64,000 nucleotides of DNA from Tenebrio molitor. Lineage: Eukaryota; Arthropoda; Insecta; Coleoptera; Tenebrionidae. Position numbers and translations under genes: made by a program. Shown piece by piece: positions 10,901 through 24,654 of the stretch (its first letter is position 1; every line of letters starts with the position of its first letter). The notes under the pieces are model-generated. The model did no database searches and was not told the DNA's origin. It worked only from the letters and a program-made list of their open reading frames with translations. The stretch lies in contig NC_091051.1 in NCBI RefSeq assembly GCF_963966145.1, forward strand, positions 7,068,001 through 7,132,000, written 5' to 3'.

Positions 10901-13007
10901 GCAAAGTAATGAGGGTAGAGTATGCTCTTTTATAATCGTTAAACCGTCCACCGGAGTTGTTTAGTGGGGAATCATAAGGTTTTATGCCAAATATCGCCAC
11001 ATGAGGTCTACTATTCTATTACACGAATACGCGCATAAAGAAACTTATAGCTACTTTAACTCAGTGGGACCTAAACAAGTCCGATCGTAATCGTAAAATA
11101 TCATTATTTTCAATTATTTTCGTCTTACTTTCGCTACGGTTTTTTCATTGGTTGCCAGTTCTTCTTTAATATTCAAGGGAGGAGAGGCCGTTTACACATT
11201 TTCCATGTCTGTATTCCTCCTATTCACACGTGTTTCGATTTAAAGGATACATAAACATCATCGAACACCCCCCGTATTGACGCATTGTATTTGTATTCTC
11301 CTCACAATCCGGACGATGCAACCCAGACGTTTTCATTCGAGAATAGAGGGATGGATATTCTATCTGTCATTGATATTGGGAAATATTTTTTTATGTAAAT
11401 CATTTGCGGAAGCGGAATTTCAAATGGCTGCTGCAAGGTTGAATGGACATACATATCTGTGTCACTCACAGATGCTTCGACTTTCGACAACATTCAACAT
11501 CAGTTCTCAACTCAGAACATGCCACATACCAATTAGCCAATCTCACTAGACGAGTACTTCGTGGTGATTCTACACGCATCCCTACTCAACAAAATTTTTA
11601 CGTTTTCAATTAGTGCTTTCGTTCTTTGGATATTGTTGTGGCTAATTCTTCGCAGATCACAGATATGAGTTGTCAAAATCATGTCTGGATGCTTGGGCTC
11701 ACGCTACCCTACACTATATGTCACTACCACGCATAATCTAATCTGTCGTGGTTGGCTGCACTGCTGAAATTTTTGTCACTTAATTTAAAAATTAAAATTA
11801 TGGGGGAGTCTGTTCAAATTCACCAAGAAGGTGATATCGAATTAAATCAAAAGTTAATGCGATCTGATAAGTAGACGAGGTGTGGTAAAACAGAAATGAT
11901 TTACAAATCACCTAAACGCTGTAATAACAATACATCACAAGATGACACTAAAATATGTACCTAATCTACTCATACAACGTTACTCATGATGGGGTGAGTG
12001 TCAAACATCAGGCAGAGTACATAGGTAGGTGGAAGATTTACGACATAAAAGTAAATATGTATTTAAAAATATTTTTAAAAAATTGTAAATTGGGATTTTT
12101 TTTAAATGTGATTTTTAAGAATCTGTAAAAAACATCCTTAATGAGAATTATAAACAGAGTAAATTAATATTAATAGAAAATCTTTAATACATATGACGCA
12201 CAGAATGTTTTTCTTTGATACTTTGTGCGTTGGTGGTGTCTAAATATGTGTAAATAAAATTATCTGCTAACTCTGTGTCTCTGTAGTTTTCTAAATTGGC
12301 TTCATTTCATTACGGCTTTCGCTCTTAAATGTAATTAAAATAAGACCACTAATAGAGTCATTCAACGAATAAAGTGACCATAAAGTCTTTCCGTTGTAGT
12401 TGGAATAGTTTCCGAAGCATTAAAATAAACACACTTAATTTCCTACATTCTAGAAGCCATAATTACTAGGTAAGCTTGAAGTAATGAGATTTTGCATTTC
12501 AATAACAATGAAATAAAATTAACAACTTACGTTGGAGTTTATATAATTTTAAGGCGTTACGAGACAAAAAATTTCCAGGAAGTTAAATTGGAGAGGACAA
12601 CAGGGATGGAACAAAACTTCCAACTGGGGCAAGAGTTGAACTTGAAATCACCCAAGACGATTTCGCCACAAAATCAAATAAAAGAAAATATGATCTTTGA
12701 AACGATGAAGAAACTGCATACTGAAAATAAAATATTATTATCCTGTTTTAAAAAAAATGTATTGTGGGTTGCATAAATTCCGTCGGGCCCATTATCACTC
12801 GTGAAATACCCTGTATAATGCTTCATAGTTGTTTATTTGTCATTTGGAAACAAGAATGGCAATTTCAAAAAATGTTTAAGAAGTGAAAGGAAACGAAACA
12901 AGATTTTGGTGTTGTTAACATCCACCATGATTTTCAGCTGGTCGAATAGAAGGAATCATTGTTCTCACAGATGCTGTCAAAAAATCAATTTCTTCCTTCA
13001 AACAACA
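7926..13007. other. Gene-free stretch
   Basis: Many short frames are present, none with a recognisable domain or a plausible splice chain. Frames at 9638-9931, 10348-10656 and 12492-12776 are the longest and look like chance. A fragment of the TACAGGG-type repeat lies at about 12765-12820. Otherwise no feature could be named. Confidence 0.4.
12765..12820. repeat. Fragment of TACAGGG-type dispersed repeat
   Basis: In reverse complement this reads TACAGGGTATTTCACGAGTG and then GATAATGGGCCC, ending in a GCAACC motif. That is the terminal layout of the foldback family at 44.6 kb and 25.2 kb. Only one end is recognisable here. Confidence 0.5.
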
Positions 13008-13528
13008 CTAAAGGCAGCCATACACGAGCGGTATTTCCTCAATATTCGCCCTAAACAGTCCAAGCCTTGAGGAATTCCCCAACGTGTGTCCTTGGGGCCG
13101 CAGTGGGTGGGAGGGCCACAAAAATCTATTCTTTTTCCGACTTGAGGCCGGATTTTCCCAGTGTCCTGCTGCATTTTGTTTGGTAATAAAAGGGGTAACT
13201 ATTGAAAGAAGATGTAAATATGTAAGTATCGTGGTCCATCGTCAAGTTGTTGTGGAAATCCTTCGGGAAAACTACGCTTCTCTTCAAAAGTCACTTCTTT
13301 CAGTATACACCTCTCTTGCACCTTTTCTTACGAAAGCAGTTCCATGCAATCACACAACCGACAGCCGCTAAAATATCATCATCCATTGATGCCATGGTGA
13401 AAACAATTTGAAAAACCACGAGAACAGCCAACAACCACCAGCAGAGTGTGTTTGGTAGATGGAATCCTCAAGAAAATCCCAGAGGCTTCTTCCTTGAGGA
13501 AATCCCGCTCGTATATGGTTACCTTTAG
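13008..13528. mobile_element. Foldback element, ~37-bp terminal inverted repeats
   Basis: The left end, CTAAAGGCAGCCATACACGA followed by GCGG.ATTTCCTCAA, matches the reverse complement of the right end (13491-13528) with only a few changes. The unit is about 520 bases. The 95-codon frame inside it shows no transposase feature. The superfamily is unassigned; no target duplication is visible. Confidence 0.65.
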
Positions 13529-14230
13529 ACCCCACCTATCACGTATTGCTCACTCTTGTTGTCATCTCAAGCTCATTAGCTAGAAGACTAAAGAAGGTTA
13601 TTACATAAAAATATGTAAATATGTCAATTTTTATTCTTTTCTACAGTCTGTATGTAATAATAATAATAATACAATGATACAATTTAATAATAAAGTACAA
13701 GAAAAACATAAACAATTAGAATTATAGATAAAATAATAAGAAATAGGTCTGGACCGAGTGGTATCAATTTATCACAAAACAGTTTCTGTTTGTAGATTTT
13801 TTCTTAATTTTCTGTGGATCCCTTTGAGCTCTTTATATGTCATTTCAAGATTGCACTTCTGTACTTCTGTACAATTTAAGATTTTATTCCATTAAGATAT
13901 GTATTTTTTTAAATACCAAATATTGAATTAAGTTACCACAAGAAAGAGCAACTTTATTTTTAAAAATCTTTCCACTTCCTTATGTTGTCATGCGTTAAAA
14001 AATGCCTAATTTTCGAAAATTCGGCCTACCTACTCATTACCCACAGCCTGAGTATGATTTATTACTTTTCGGTTCTGACTAAAGATTTAATTTGTACGTC
14101 GTAGAAAAAGTATCGTATTCTACTCGCACGTAATGGCTACTACACACTCAGACGATTACAGCACCCCTCTACAGCTTGTGCAGTATGTAAAATCCATCAT
14201 CACACGCTCGTTGAATAATACACTAGTAAG

Positions 14231-14430
14231 TATCGGGTGTTCATTTAAATTTATCCTCAAAGTAGGCGTTGAAGAGTCGATTGTGAACGTACCGATCACG
14301 GATCAGTTGTTTAAATCTAATTTCATTTTTTGCATTGTTTGTGTTGTTACTCTGAAGACTGACGAGTGGTACGTTCACAATCGACTTTTCAAGGCCAACT
14401 TTAAGGATAAATTTAAATGATCACCCGATA
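14231..14430. mobile_element. 200-bp foldback element, family F1 copy 1
   Basis: The arms of about 65 bases begin TATCGGGTGTTCATTTAAAT and read inward through GTTGAAGAGTCGATTGTGAA. The right arm (to 14430) is their reverse complement with a few changes. A second, rearranged member of the same family is at 60963-61240. There is no coding capacity. Confidence 0.75.
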
Positions 14431-16559
14431 TAACGCTTTTTTGAGTAGTTAATTGGATGTAAGCTATGAATACATCTACTTATAATTTTTGATTGATGAT
14501 TGTTTCACACTCCTACATCCTCTTATAGTGTAGGCTTCAGTATATACATTTTCTTGGTCGCAACATACAAAGAACATTCTTTCCCTTTCTGAACGTGCAA
14601 TAGATTTACATTAATGCGTTGTAAGCCGGCACAGAAAATTGAAATATTGCAGTTTCCATGTTGATTCATAACCCAACACTATTCAAATTGATAAAAAAGT
14701 CTTCGCAATCTACTTCGCATTAAAGTCTTCGCAATCTACATCGCATTGCAACTATCATTCGCTTGCGAATTGTCACTTCCAGCGTACGCCCGTATTTATT
14801 ACACCTTCGTGTAACATTTTCCCTTTTCTTCATAACTAGAAACGTCGTTGTGAGCGCTGCTCTTGGAAATGAAATTACGACCGAATTATGGTCTAATCGA
14901 TGCTTACCAGATCCACGCATTAGATAAATCGTGCAAGCTCACGCCAACTTTGTATTCAAACGAATGCACCCGTGCGGCCATCACGGAGACAAATGCAACG
15001 ACGTTTCTTTCCCGGAATGATATTAATAACATGGAGCTTTACGTGATGGCGCTTTCCGTACAATAAATATTAATTTTTTTTATCCCCGGCCACCTGTTGG
15101 GAGTGTGATGTTTGAATTCCTAATTAAAAGCATCAGAAACGGGCCGGTATTTGGTCCGATCGGGCTCACGTGCCCCTCAATAATTAATTTCGTTTGCTTC
15201 GTCGAACAATTAACCGGTATCATAGCTGAAAAAGCGTTATCCTCGCCATGAAATTTATTGAAAACGGCAATTAATAAATTTGCTTCAGCGGGACGACTGA
15301 TTTATGCGGTCGTACACATTTAGAGTTACAAGTTCGTTGATTGGTAGTAGGTTTGAACTTATTAACGGCGAGGATATTTTAATTGCATGTTACTAAGGGA
15401 AAAATATTAAATTACAGCTATCTAACGCTGTTCGTACGACGATAAATGGGTTCAGATCCTGTGTAATTTGCTGCGAACATGCCAGTCGGGTAATTCGTTA
15501 TTCGAATATGCAATTATTATGCATAGTATATTTCCCGTGAAATTTAGAGGAGCCAAGTGCGCATTTTAATGCATTTATCGATGCCCCCTGACCGAAAAAC
15601 ACTGTTTTTAAAACCGCGCTATTTTTCTGAAACCGTCTCCACCAGAAAAATTGTTATTTATTATCGAAGATACACCAGAACCAGTTGGTACGCACCACAA
15701 TATGTGTATTTTAAAATGAAATAATAGCCTTTGTGTAATTTCCCGGTATTCACAAGCGATATTTTTACAGATAATAGTGACCGACTGTGGAAATAGAATT
15801 ACAATTAACGCTGCAGAGATGTACATTCATTTCACTCCGTCACAATACAAATTTATGACTAGCTCAAATTTGTAAAGAACCTGGAGATACAATCGCTAAC
15901 AGTAAAATGTTAAAGCTGTCCAAATGAAAGATTGTTGCAAAATAAGTGATTGAACTTTTAAAGCCAAAAAGATTAAGTGCGGACTTATTAAAAAACCGAT
16001 CTAAATAGTGTTTTTGATCTTGATCAGCACGATTCGGTATTGTTAGTTTGTCACTCTTGTATTTTAATGAAGACGTCGACAAAGCTAGAATTAAAACCGT
16101 GTCTTAATTTTGCTTTATTGCTGTACAAAGTAGTGATTAAAGTTATTTCCTTGTTGTTAGTTAAGATGCCATAAAAACACAAATGATGTTATTAAATTCA
16201 TCTCTTGTCGGAGCATTTACGACAGCCCACATTCTGCAGGAAGTAATTGATTTTATTATTTATCATAATTATTATAAGTCGGCAGCAAATTACCACCACA
16301 GGAATAACATGATGCAACACATCGGAAGTTTGGAATTGCAGGATGATCTACGTCCACGAGCGTTAGAAAATTGCTAATTATGGTTGAAATGTACAAAAAG
16401 TGGTACCATTTTAAGAGTAAGTAAAAAAAAAAAGATTTCTTGGCCAAAAATTCAAGCATTCGAAAATCGGGCCTTGTGTATCTCTATAGAAATGGTTGAA
16501 GTGGCTTTTTTTGTAACCGGACTTGAAACACTTCAAATCCTAGGAGTTGAAATGTCCAA
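14431..16559. other. Gene-free stretch
   Basis: A two-unit tandem repeat of about 26 bases (AAAGTCTTCGCAATCTAC...) lies at 14697-14747. No gene or other element could be recognised. Confidence 0.4.
14697..14747. repeat. Two-unit tandem repeat, 26-bp unit
   Basis: Two nearly identical units start with AAAGTCTTCGCAATCTAC and differ at one base. Confidence 0.85.
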
Positions 16560-17081
16560 TACAGGGTGACTTTGAAAGTTGTGCAAATATTTTAACCACG
16601 AGCTACTGGCTTCATGTAGAACTCGGAAAAAATATTTAAAAAATGCTATGTCAAAATAAAATGACATTTATTTTTTGAGCTACAATTTTTTTAATTGCTT
16701 TTAAATTTCTACGTTGTCCTACAACCTCGTAGGTAAAATTTCGGCACATTTTAAAAATACACCCTTGTATATCATGTTTTATAAAATGTACGCCAATGCG
16801 AAGTAACCTATAGGAAATATGCTTTAAAACAAGGAAACCGCATTAGTGTACGTTTTATAAAATATGATATACAGGGTGTATTTTTAAAACATGCCGAAAT
16901 TTTACCTACAAGGTTGCTTGACAACGTAGAAGACTAAAAGCAATTAAAAAAAATTGTAGCTCAAAAAATAAATGTCATTTTATTTTTTGACATAGAATTT
17001 TTTAAACATTTTTTCCGAGTTCTACATGAGGCCAGTAGCTCGTGATTAAAATATCTGCACAACTTTCAAAATCACCCTGTA
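16560..17081. mobile_element. Long hairpin foldback element ending in TACAGGGTGA
   Basis: Two arms of about 240 bases (16560-16799 and 16842-17081) are inverted copies of each other along their whole length, separated by a loop of about 40 bases. The termini are TACAGGGTGACTTTGAAAGT and, on the right, TCACCCTGTA. A transcript through the element would form one long hairpin. It carries no reading frame. The same terminal motif is found on several other foldback elements in this window. Confidence 0.85.
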
Positions 17082-17273
17082 TTTACACAAAATATTTAAT
17101 AATTAAATTATCCACTGTGGCCGTTCAACGTTAAAAAGTAACCTTTAGTAGAGTTTACTAATATTACTGAACCTTCAAGAGAAATAGAAATTACTGGTGC
17201 CTTAAAATTTGAAAATTGTAAGTTTGAAGGAGTTCGTGTCCGATTTTTTTTTGTGATCTGCTTGAAGATGAAA

Positions 17274-17415
17274 TAGTATTACTCGTATATCATTCAGAGT
17301 AGAAGGTCTTTTTGTGCTTCGCCTAGTTGCCGACCCCAACCTCGTCTCGGCCTTCAATCGCTGGGCTTAGCACAAAAAGACTTACTTCTACTCTTAATGA
17401 TATAATTTACTACTA
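17274..17415. mobile_element. Short foldback element (TAGTATTACTCG ends)
   Basis: The left arm 17274-17318 and the right arm 17369-17415 are imperfect inverted copies. The left outer end is TAGTATTACTCGTATATCAT, and the inner end on both sides is TCTTTTTGTGCT. A GC-richer loop of about 50 bases lies between them. The ends resemble those of the element inside the V-ATPase D intron at 52549-52678. Confidence 0.65.
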
Positions 17416-20400
17416 GAAAATTACTTAAAACTACTGAAATGTTATAAATCTTGTAGATTTGTTACATGCTCTAATTTTTCCTCGTTCTGTGATGCGAATC
17501 GATACCAGTAAAAGTAAAAACTGTACTTTCCATTGGAGTATTCGAATAAAAAACTTTTGGGGTTAGATATTTGGGTTGTCGGAAGGGTTAGGGGGATTTT
17601 CAGCTTTGTTATAAGAAAGTTGAGATGAGAGTGCGATAGCGTCTGGTAAGAGATTGTGTGGTGAGTCCCCGGATTAATTGCCGCGCTTTTCGAATATTCC
17701 GGTACCGTCCAATTTCACGGTTTTTAACTTTTTCGTTGATTAAAACAGAGAGATCGAATGTCTGGGATCTGAATGTTTCACGACGAAAAGATTTATCGCA
17801 GTAATTTTCATCATTAAAAATCTCCGACAAAATTTACGAGCCGTGTTTATATCGGTGGTTATAATTAAGATGACATGGGATGCATTTCGCGAATTATTAC
17901 ACTCTATTACCAGACATTAAGTGCCTCGACACACAAATTGAATTTCGTATTTTATTAGTTCATTCGTTTTAACCCTTCATTTGTTCTTACTAATGGTGAG
18001 GCGGAAAGTTAATTAACGTTTTAATGGAGGCAATTTCGTGTATCACTTTTATACAATATAAGTAACCGAAGCGTCTCCGGATCTTTCCTGGAACACGCTT
18101 AGAAACGAATTTTTTCCGCGGTAATTACCCGTGTTGTGCGTTGCCAACTGTCGCGTGCACACTCCCATCGCTGCCAACGGAACCAGCAAAAAAACAAACT
18201 AAATATAGGGTGGCACCGATTGCGCTCGTTTAAATAAATACAGAGCCGGCCCGCGGCGAGCAAATCCTTATTTGTTAGAACGGGATATAAATAATTAAAA
18301 GCAAACACACATCGAAGATCGTTAATTGAATCTTGCGCTGGCTGCATCCTCCAGATCAAAAAGGACCAAAGGCGACGACGTGCAGCGCCTTCTCTCGAAA
18401 AACGCTCTGACTGATGGCTGTACTATTAACAGAATGCATACAAAATAACCGCCTCCAGCTCTGAATATGTTTATGCTGCCGTAAATTATTTATACATAAG
18501 AAATACATCATTTACATTGTCTGCAAAAATGCCAGATCATTTCGATTTTTTCTTTGCCAGAGATGTATGTTATTGTCGCGATGGGCGACACCTCAAGGCT
18601 GGTTTACCATACACTGGTAATTTTCTCGCTCACCTCCGAACACGTCGTTTGTTCTACTTCTTAATGACAACAATAATGGAACGGCTCCACAAAAACTCCC
18701 GACAGTTCTTCTCTCTTCTATCCACCTGCGTATTATCCTAGTCGGCCCACCGTGACGGTGCAACTTAAAAAATAAACACCCAGGACGCCGTTGATTAAGA
18801 ATAATATATTCCTCATCAGGCACGTCGATTTTCAATTAAGCAAGACCGCTTTTTTGCATACTTTGATTGTTAATTCTCATCCGTGATACTTGAGCTGACA
18901 AGAATAAACACAGCTTGATTATGCCCCTTCAATAACAATAATTCATCAGACGGCGTCATTTTTTACATTTTTATAGTCATCTGTAACAGTTGCGAGGGTA
19001 CGGCCAGTTCTGACCGTAAAATATTATCGTAAAATTTTTGTGGGATGGGCATTTATTGACGCCAAATTGCTTATTTTTGTCTCCCGTTTCATGCACGTAA
19101 ATAAACTTTCAAATTTGTTATTAGTAATTTCTATTTATGTTTTTTCTTCTTTACCAACATTCAACCAACTGCTTGTCTCAGACAATAACATCTTGCGCAC
19201 GTTACCTCTAGCTATAGGTACTGTCTTAAACAAAGACGTAGTAAATAATATATCGTTATTTCAAACAAAATAAGTAGAAAACAAATGCTGACGTGCCGGC
19301 GAATTGAAGTACCTACGCTTTAAATGTATTATGTAATTTTAAAAAGAAACAAAAATTTAATCGGCTAGGAAGGATATCTTTGAGCAAGTGGAAAGACTTT
19401 GAAAATGAAAGTTAAAACCAGAACAAAATTGTTTAATTGATATTTTGTGTTATGCAAAAAGAGAGTATTTTTTAGAAGTGGGAAATTTACAGCTACGACC
19501 GCAGCAAGTATTTTAATTCGAATAATGACATTGATTAATCATTTAATTTTGTTAGTTGTTTCTCTCCATTTTGTTTGCTTTATTTTCCATTAATTAGTTT
19601 TGTTCTATTTGTTCATTCAATTACATAATTTCATAATACGATCTTTTTCGTGTTGTTAATGTTTAAATAAAGTATTTGTGATTGGATACAAATATCTTAT
19701 TCCTTGTTAACAAATAGAGTTATTTGTGTATCAAGGCCAAAAAGTGCATCTTTTTCGTTCGAGTCTGAGTTTTCTGGCCGAGGCGCAGCCGAGGCTCGAA
19801 AACAGGCGAGGACAAAAAATACTTTTTGGCAGAGGTGCACATTAAATTTTTTAGGTGACCGCGCACAAACTACAAAGCAAAAGACATCATTGAAAAAATT
19901 ACAAATTTATTTTGTATCTATCTTTTGCAAATAGATACATTTATTAATACATATTAACAATTTTTTTATCATAGGTATGTATTTGTTATCGTTTTTATCA
20001 GTTTGTCATAAATACAAAATAAAAAATTGTAATTGTCTAAAATAAATCATAATGAGATTGAGTGGTAACTAGCCAAGTAAATATGTATATATTTCTATTG
20101 CAGTAGTTTAGATGTTCTAATTGGTCTAATCCAACTTTTTTAATTACTTAATCCAAATTTTGCGCACATCAGTAGCAGCAAGAGAAAGTCTTCCCCAGTT
20201 TCTCTTAAAAAGTTTTGAAATTAAAATCAATAAATCAAGTTTCTTATTCGACAAAGAAACAACAAAGACTGCCTTATCAAAGCTAGCACAGGCTTAATGG
20301 TAACCCAGTGATGTAATGATCCTTAATTATCCTGCATTATGTCCTAATTTATCCCCTGTTGAATGTCCATGAGAAAACAACAACGATTATCCTAGTTGCT

Positions 20401-23400
20401 CATGTTCAAGCATACTTTGGATAACTTATAACAAGTGATCTTCTCATTTACATTATATTAATGCTGGAGCTGGTATCGAAAGTACTAATTAAAGTTTTTA
20501 AACTAAATTACTTCCTTTTTGGATCTATTTATAGATACACATAATACAAAATATTTTTCCAGAGTCATTAAAGACTAGCATGAATTAACATGGACTATAC
20601 TTAATAAAAACAATGAAAATATTTGTATAAAACAAAATCATATTTTGTCCTCATTTAAATATCAAGTTTTTTCATTTTTAATGAGACTCGCGTTTCAAGG
20701 CAAGAATTACAGTCTTAAGAGATTTTTACTCTCGAATATTTCATTAAAGTTAAATTTACATAAGGCGAAATGGTTGAGAGCGGACAGAATAATAAAGTAA
20801 AACGAATAATCTGAAGGTGCTAAATTAAAGTAAAACAGAGCAACTTCACCAAACAAAATACCTTTTATTGCACATTTTGGAAAAAGTTACAGGTAAAATT
20901 TTACAAGGTTTATTGGTCATTTAAATTGTTCTTCAAAAATGCTTACTCCGCAAAGTATATATGAAGATATTTTTAAAATATGTACTTTGAAACCGACAAA
21001 TCAATGAAGAAAAAAGTTATAATTACAAAAATTTGGTGAAAAGTAATCCAATTAGAATCATTCTGCAATAAACATGCAAGAAAGTTTCATTTATTTTACC
21101 CAATATTATCACTTGAGAGGTTTTTCCAATTCAAAATTTTATTAATTAGGATTAGACGCAAATTCAAGCACACATAGTTAATGCATACTTCTTAATTTTG
21201 TAATTTACCAGCTTTATCAAACGCGACGCCACTGGTAAGCACATTTTTCGCGAAAATGTCAAAGAAACGTCAACGATGTGCTGTTGTTAACCTTGCAAAC
21301 AATTTTTCGATTTCAGCAAAGTTTACAGACGTTTAGTGTAATCAACAATTATCCCAGAATGAGTGATAAAATAGTTTTCACCGTTAAAAAAAAAGCATTT
21401 TTGTTAGAATGTTAACGAAACGGGGTGAATAGGCAACCAATAAAACGACTGTGCATAGCAAGTATAATTTTGATACGATTCAAAGTAGACAAACGTTTCG
21501 ATAAAACAAAAGATGAGGTGGAACTCTTAATTTCTTTTCTTCTTGATCATGATCTTGTATTTCTGTTTTAACGTGACATTTTTAATTAAAGCTAAAACTT
21601 TTTTAGACAGTTTTTTTATTTCCAATAATCTTCTGCAATTCGTGACTGTATTGGATCAATTCCTCTAAGTACAAAGTTCTGAACTTTGATATCAATTTAT
21701 CATTAGAGCTATTAGTCATTAGAGTATCTTTGACGAAAGTTCAAATTCATAACATACTTAAGAACAAATGTCAATGAAAGTAGATGTGGCAGTTTGAAAT
21801 GAACCAAGTGCATATTAAAATTGATGAGGTTTCTTTCCGGAAACGGTATAAGTGTGAGTGGCCAACGACTCCGGAGCTGTCGAGTGGTGCTTGTAAATCC
21901 GCGAGGAACAGTCTATAGGTTAATGAAAGAAAACACGTAGCAACGTGTTGTTTACTTGTGTTTGTTTTGTTGAAGATTGATCGTAGAGGTGTGGAATTAT
22001 ATTGGATGTCGAGCCACGAAGTCAATGTTTCGTTTGAAGAATGGCAAGGCAGTGTAAAGAAAGAAATATATCGTTTCTGATTTGGGGTAGAAATATGTGT
22101 ACGAGGGCGACGAAACCGATCTGTCGAGTCCAAGAGTGGAGCCCATCAAAATCGCCTTGACGTCGGTCTACACCTGCTTAAAATAAAAATACGGCCCAAT
22201 ATGTGTCAGCCGTTTTATAAACGAGAATCAATAACACACTTGAGTGAGTCTGTCGACTGGAATCGAGGGCAAGTTTAAAATTTAGAACAGTTTTTTGCAT
22301 ATTTTCCATAAAGAACGGTGGCCCGACAGATATCGTTACTTTGAGGAAAATGTTATCCTCGAGAGATTTAAGTTTTGTTCAAAGCTCATAGGCGTAAAAC
22401 CTGTAACAAAGCGTGACAACGAAAATTGGCAGCATAAACATGATCCCGGAATTGTATTCGCAAATTCTCCGGAGATTATAAGTTTTATTGAAGATTGGTT
22501 TTTGCATTGCATTGAATTTTTATGGAAAAATTTTAAATTAGACTCTCGTTCACGGTCTCATCTCGTCACTCTCGCATTTTTTCACAAAGTGGAAAGCGCC
22601 GTAACAATTTACATTTCGCCATTCGGCGATAAAATTTAAAGGCAACAACCCAAACATAAAGAAAATAACGCACTAACGAATACATAAGACGAGCAAAAAG
22701 CACTACACACCAACAAAGGACCGAGCTGCAAATCACGGGAGCGCAGATTTAAAAACACTTTTCCAAAATGTAACAAAGCAAATTACGCTCTTCACGGCTG
22801 GAGCGATGACAACATGATGGAATGAAATTCCCTCTTCGCCAGTCGTTCCCTAAACGATTTCGAATTGACTGGCGATTATTGCATAACTCTCCTAATTAAA
22901 GCGACCTTTCCCTCGAATATATCGCCGGATAAATGAAAGAAAACAATTTCGTGGGGGCGAAACGAAATGTGGCCGAACTTTTCCCATAAAAGACATCGGC
23001 ACGTGCCTATCGCCGACAGGGCGTTGTGGGAAACGAAAATTAATTTTGTATGGTGGCAGCCTCATGTCACTACCAATTCAGGGATTAACACCACATATAT
23101 CACACCTCGCATTCCCTAGTCTCGGCGCAATTTAGATTAATAAATAATTCACTCACTGCGACGTTATTAATTTTCCTGACGAAAACCACCACTTAAAAGC
23201 TGCACTCAGGAGGCTACTGTTAACGATCAACAAACAGCCAAAAACGACGACAGCGTGCAGATGCAGGCTCCATCAGAAGATTTAATAGAACCGTGTTCCT
23301 CACCACCAAAAATATGGAAACATTTCTATTTGTACTGCATCCTCGTCAAAAATATTAATCTAAGTAAGCTCTTGCGTGATTGTGTGATCAAGAAAATTTG

Positions 23401-24654
23401 TAATCGAGGCAGCCTTGAACTGCACGGATATCAAATAAAATAGAAAAACTACAAATACGAGAAAGTAAGGTTAGTTTGTTGACGTTTCATGCAAATATGT
23501 GTGCGGATGCAGTTCAAGTTATAATGAAAAACTTTTATCAGCTAAGATTAGTTATTTTAAAGTCTAGTTTCATCCTCAATTCAATTACAAATTTTCTTGA
23601 TCATGGGAAACAAGTCACGACATAAATATATTTTTCAATTATCCAAAGTTCGGTGTGTTTATTATATCCAATAAAAATTAATTTTCGAATGTGGTCAATA
23701 TAATCAGGAGGTTATAGTCTATAGATATGAGGGCATAAATTTGTTGGATGAAATTGAAACTAAATTTTAAGTGGTATTTATTAATATTGCCAATTACATT
23801 AATCACCTGGCTCCAAGACAAGCTATAACATTCCTCCTATATAATTTAAAAGTTGGTTAAAAATCTTCAGTCAAAATTCAATTTTGCAGCAGCAATAATA
23901 ATAAAGAAAGAAAGAAATGTGTATTTGCAATTATTGGGTTTTTAAGGCCATTTAGGGAAAAGTGAAAAGTGGCAATTTTAGTTATCGTAAAAGTCACTAA
24001 ACGTCAGATGCTTCTTTTAATATAAATTTAGAAGCTTTTTTTTGCAAGATTAATTTCAAGAAAATTTACAAGTTCGTTGCCAACTAAAGTGAGTGGATTG
24101 AACTTAGACTGCCTCGGCTACGTCATTTTAAGTTTTAACTTGCTCCAACAAAGTTGAAGTGTTTCCTATGTGGCTAAACTGGCTTTTACTTTTTGTGCAA
24201 AATCATTCAAGTAAGGTCAATTAGAATTATTTAATTATGTATGAAAATATTTAGTAAAATTAGAAATAAAATGAAAGACCTGAAATAAATATGATTCCTA
24301 GAGAATGAGTCATAGATATGATTACCGATATTGTGTGGTCAAAATAAATTTTTATCAACATAATAGAGATTAAATCGTTGACGTATTCACACTAAGTATT
24401 CGAAATATGTAATGTATTTCAGTATTAATTCAAATTATGGACGATTAAGTTTAACAATGGATAGTGTTAATATGTATTACCAAAATCTCGTTGCATACAT
24501 CTCAATAACCATATGTCATCATTATGATGGCGTGCTGGAGATGAATATCATATCTGCATCACTCATGTTATGCAGGAATTATTTTCTATGACATGATCTG
24601 CAAACAATGCTTTATTCTCTTTCGTTAAGTATCTAATAGTGCTTAAATCAATGC
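17416..24654. other. Gene-free stretch
   Basis: No coding gene is recognisable. A patch at 19735-19850 (around GGCCGAGGCGCAGCCGAGGC) has the GC-rich self-complementary look of a transposon fragment. The frames at 21771-22133 (minus, non-ATG start) and 22295-22639 (plus, non-ATG start) have no domain that I can identify. The rest is AT-rich and featureless. Confidence 0.4.

Noticed and set aside
21771..22133. 120-codon minus-strand frame
   Set aside because: Begins with a TTG codon and shows no domain or conserved motif.
22295..22639. 114-codon plus-strand frame
   Set aside because: Non-ATG start, no recognisable domain, no splice partners; likely chance.
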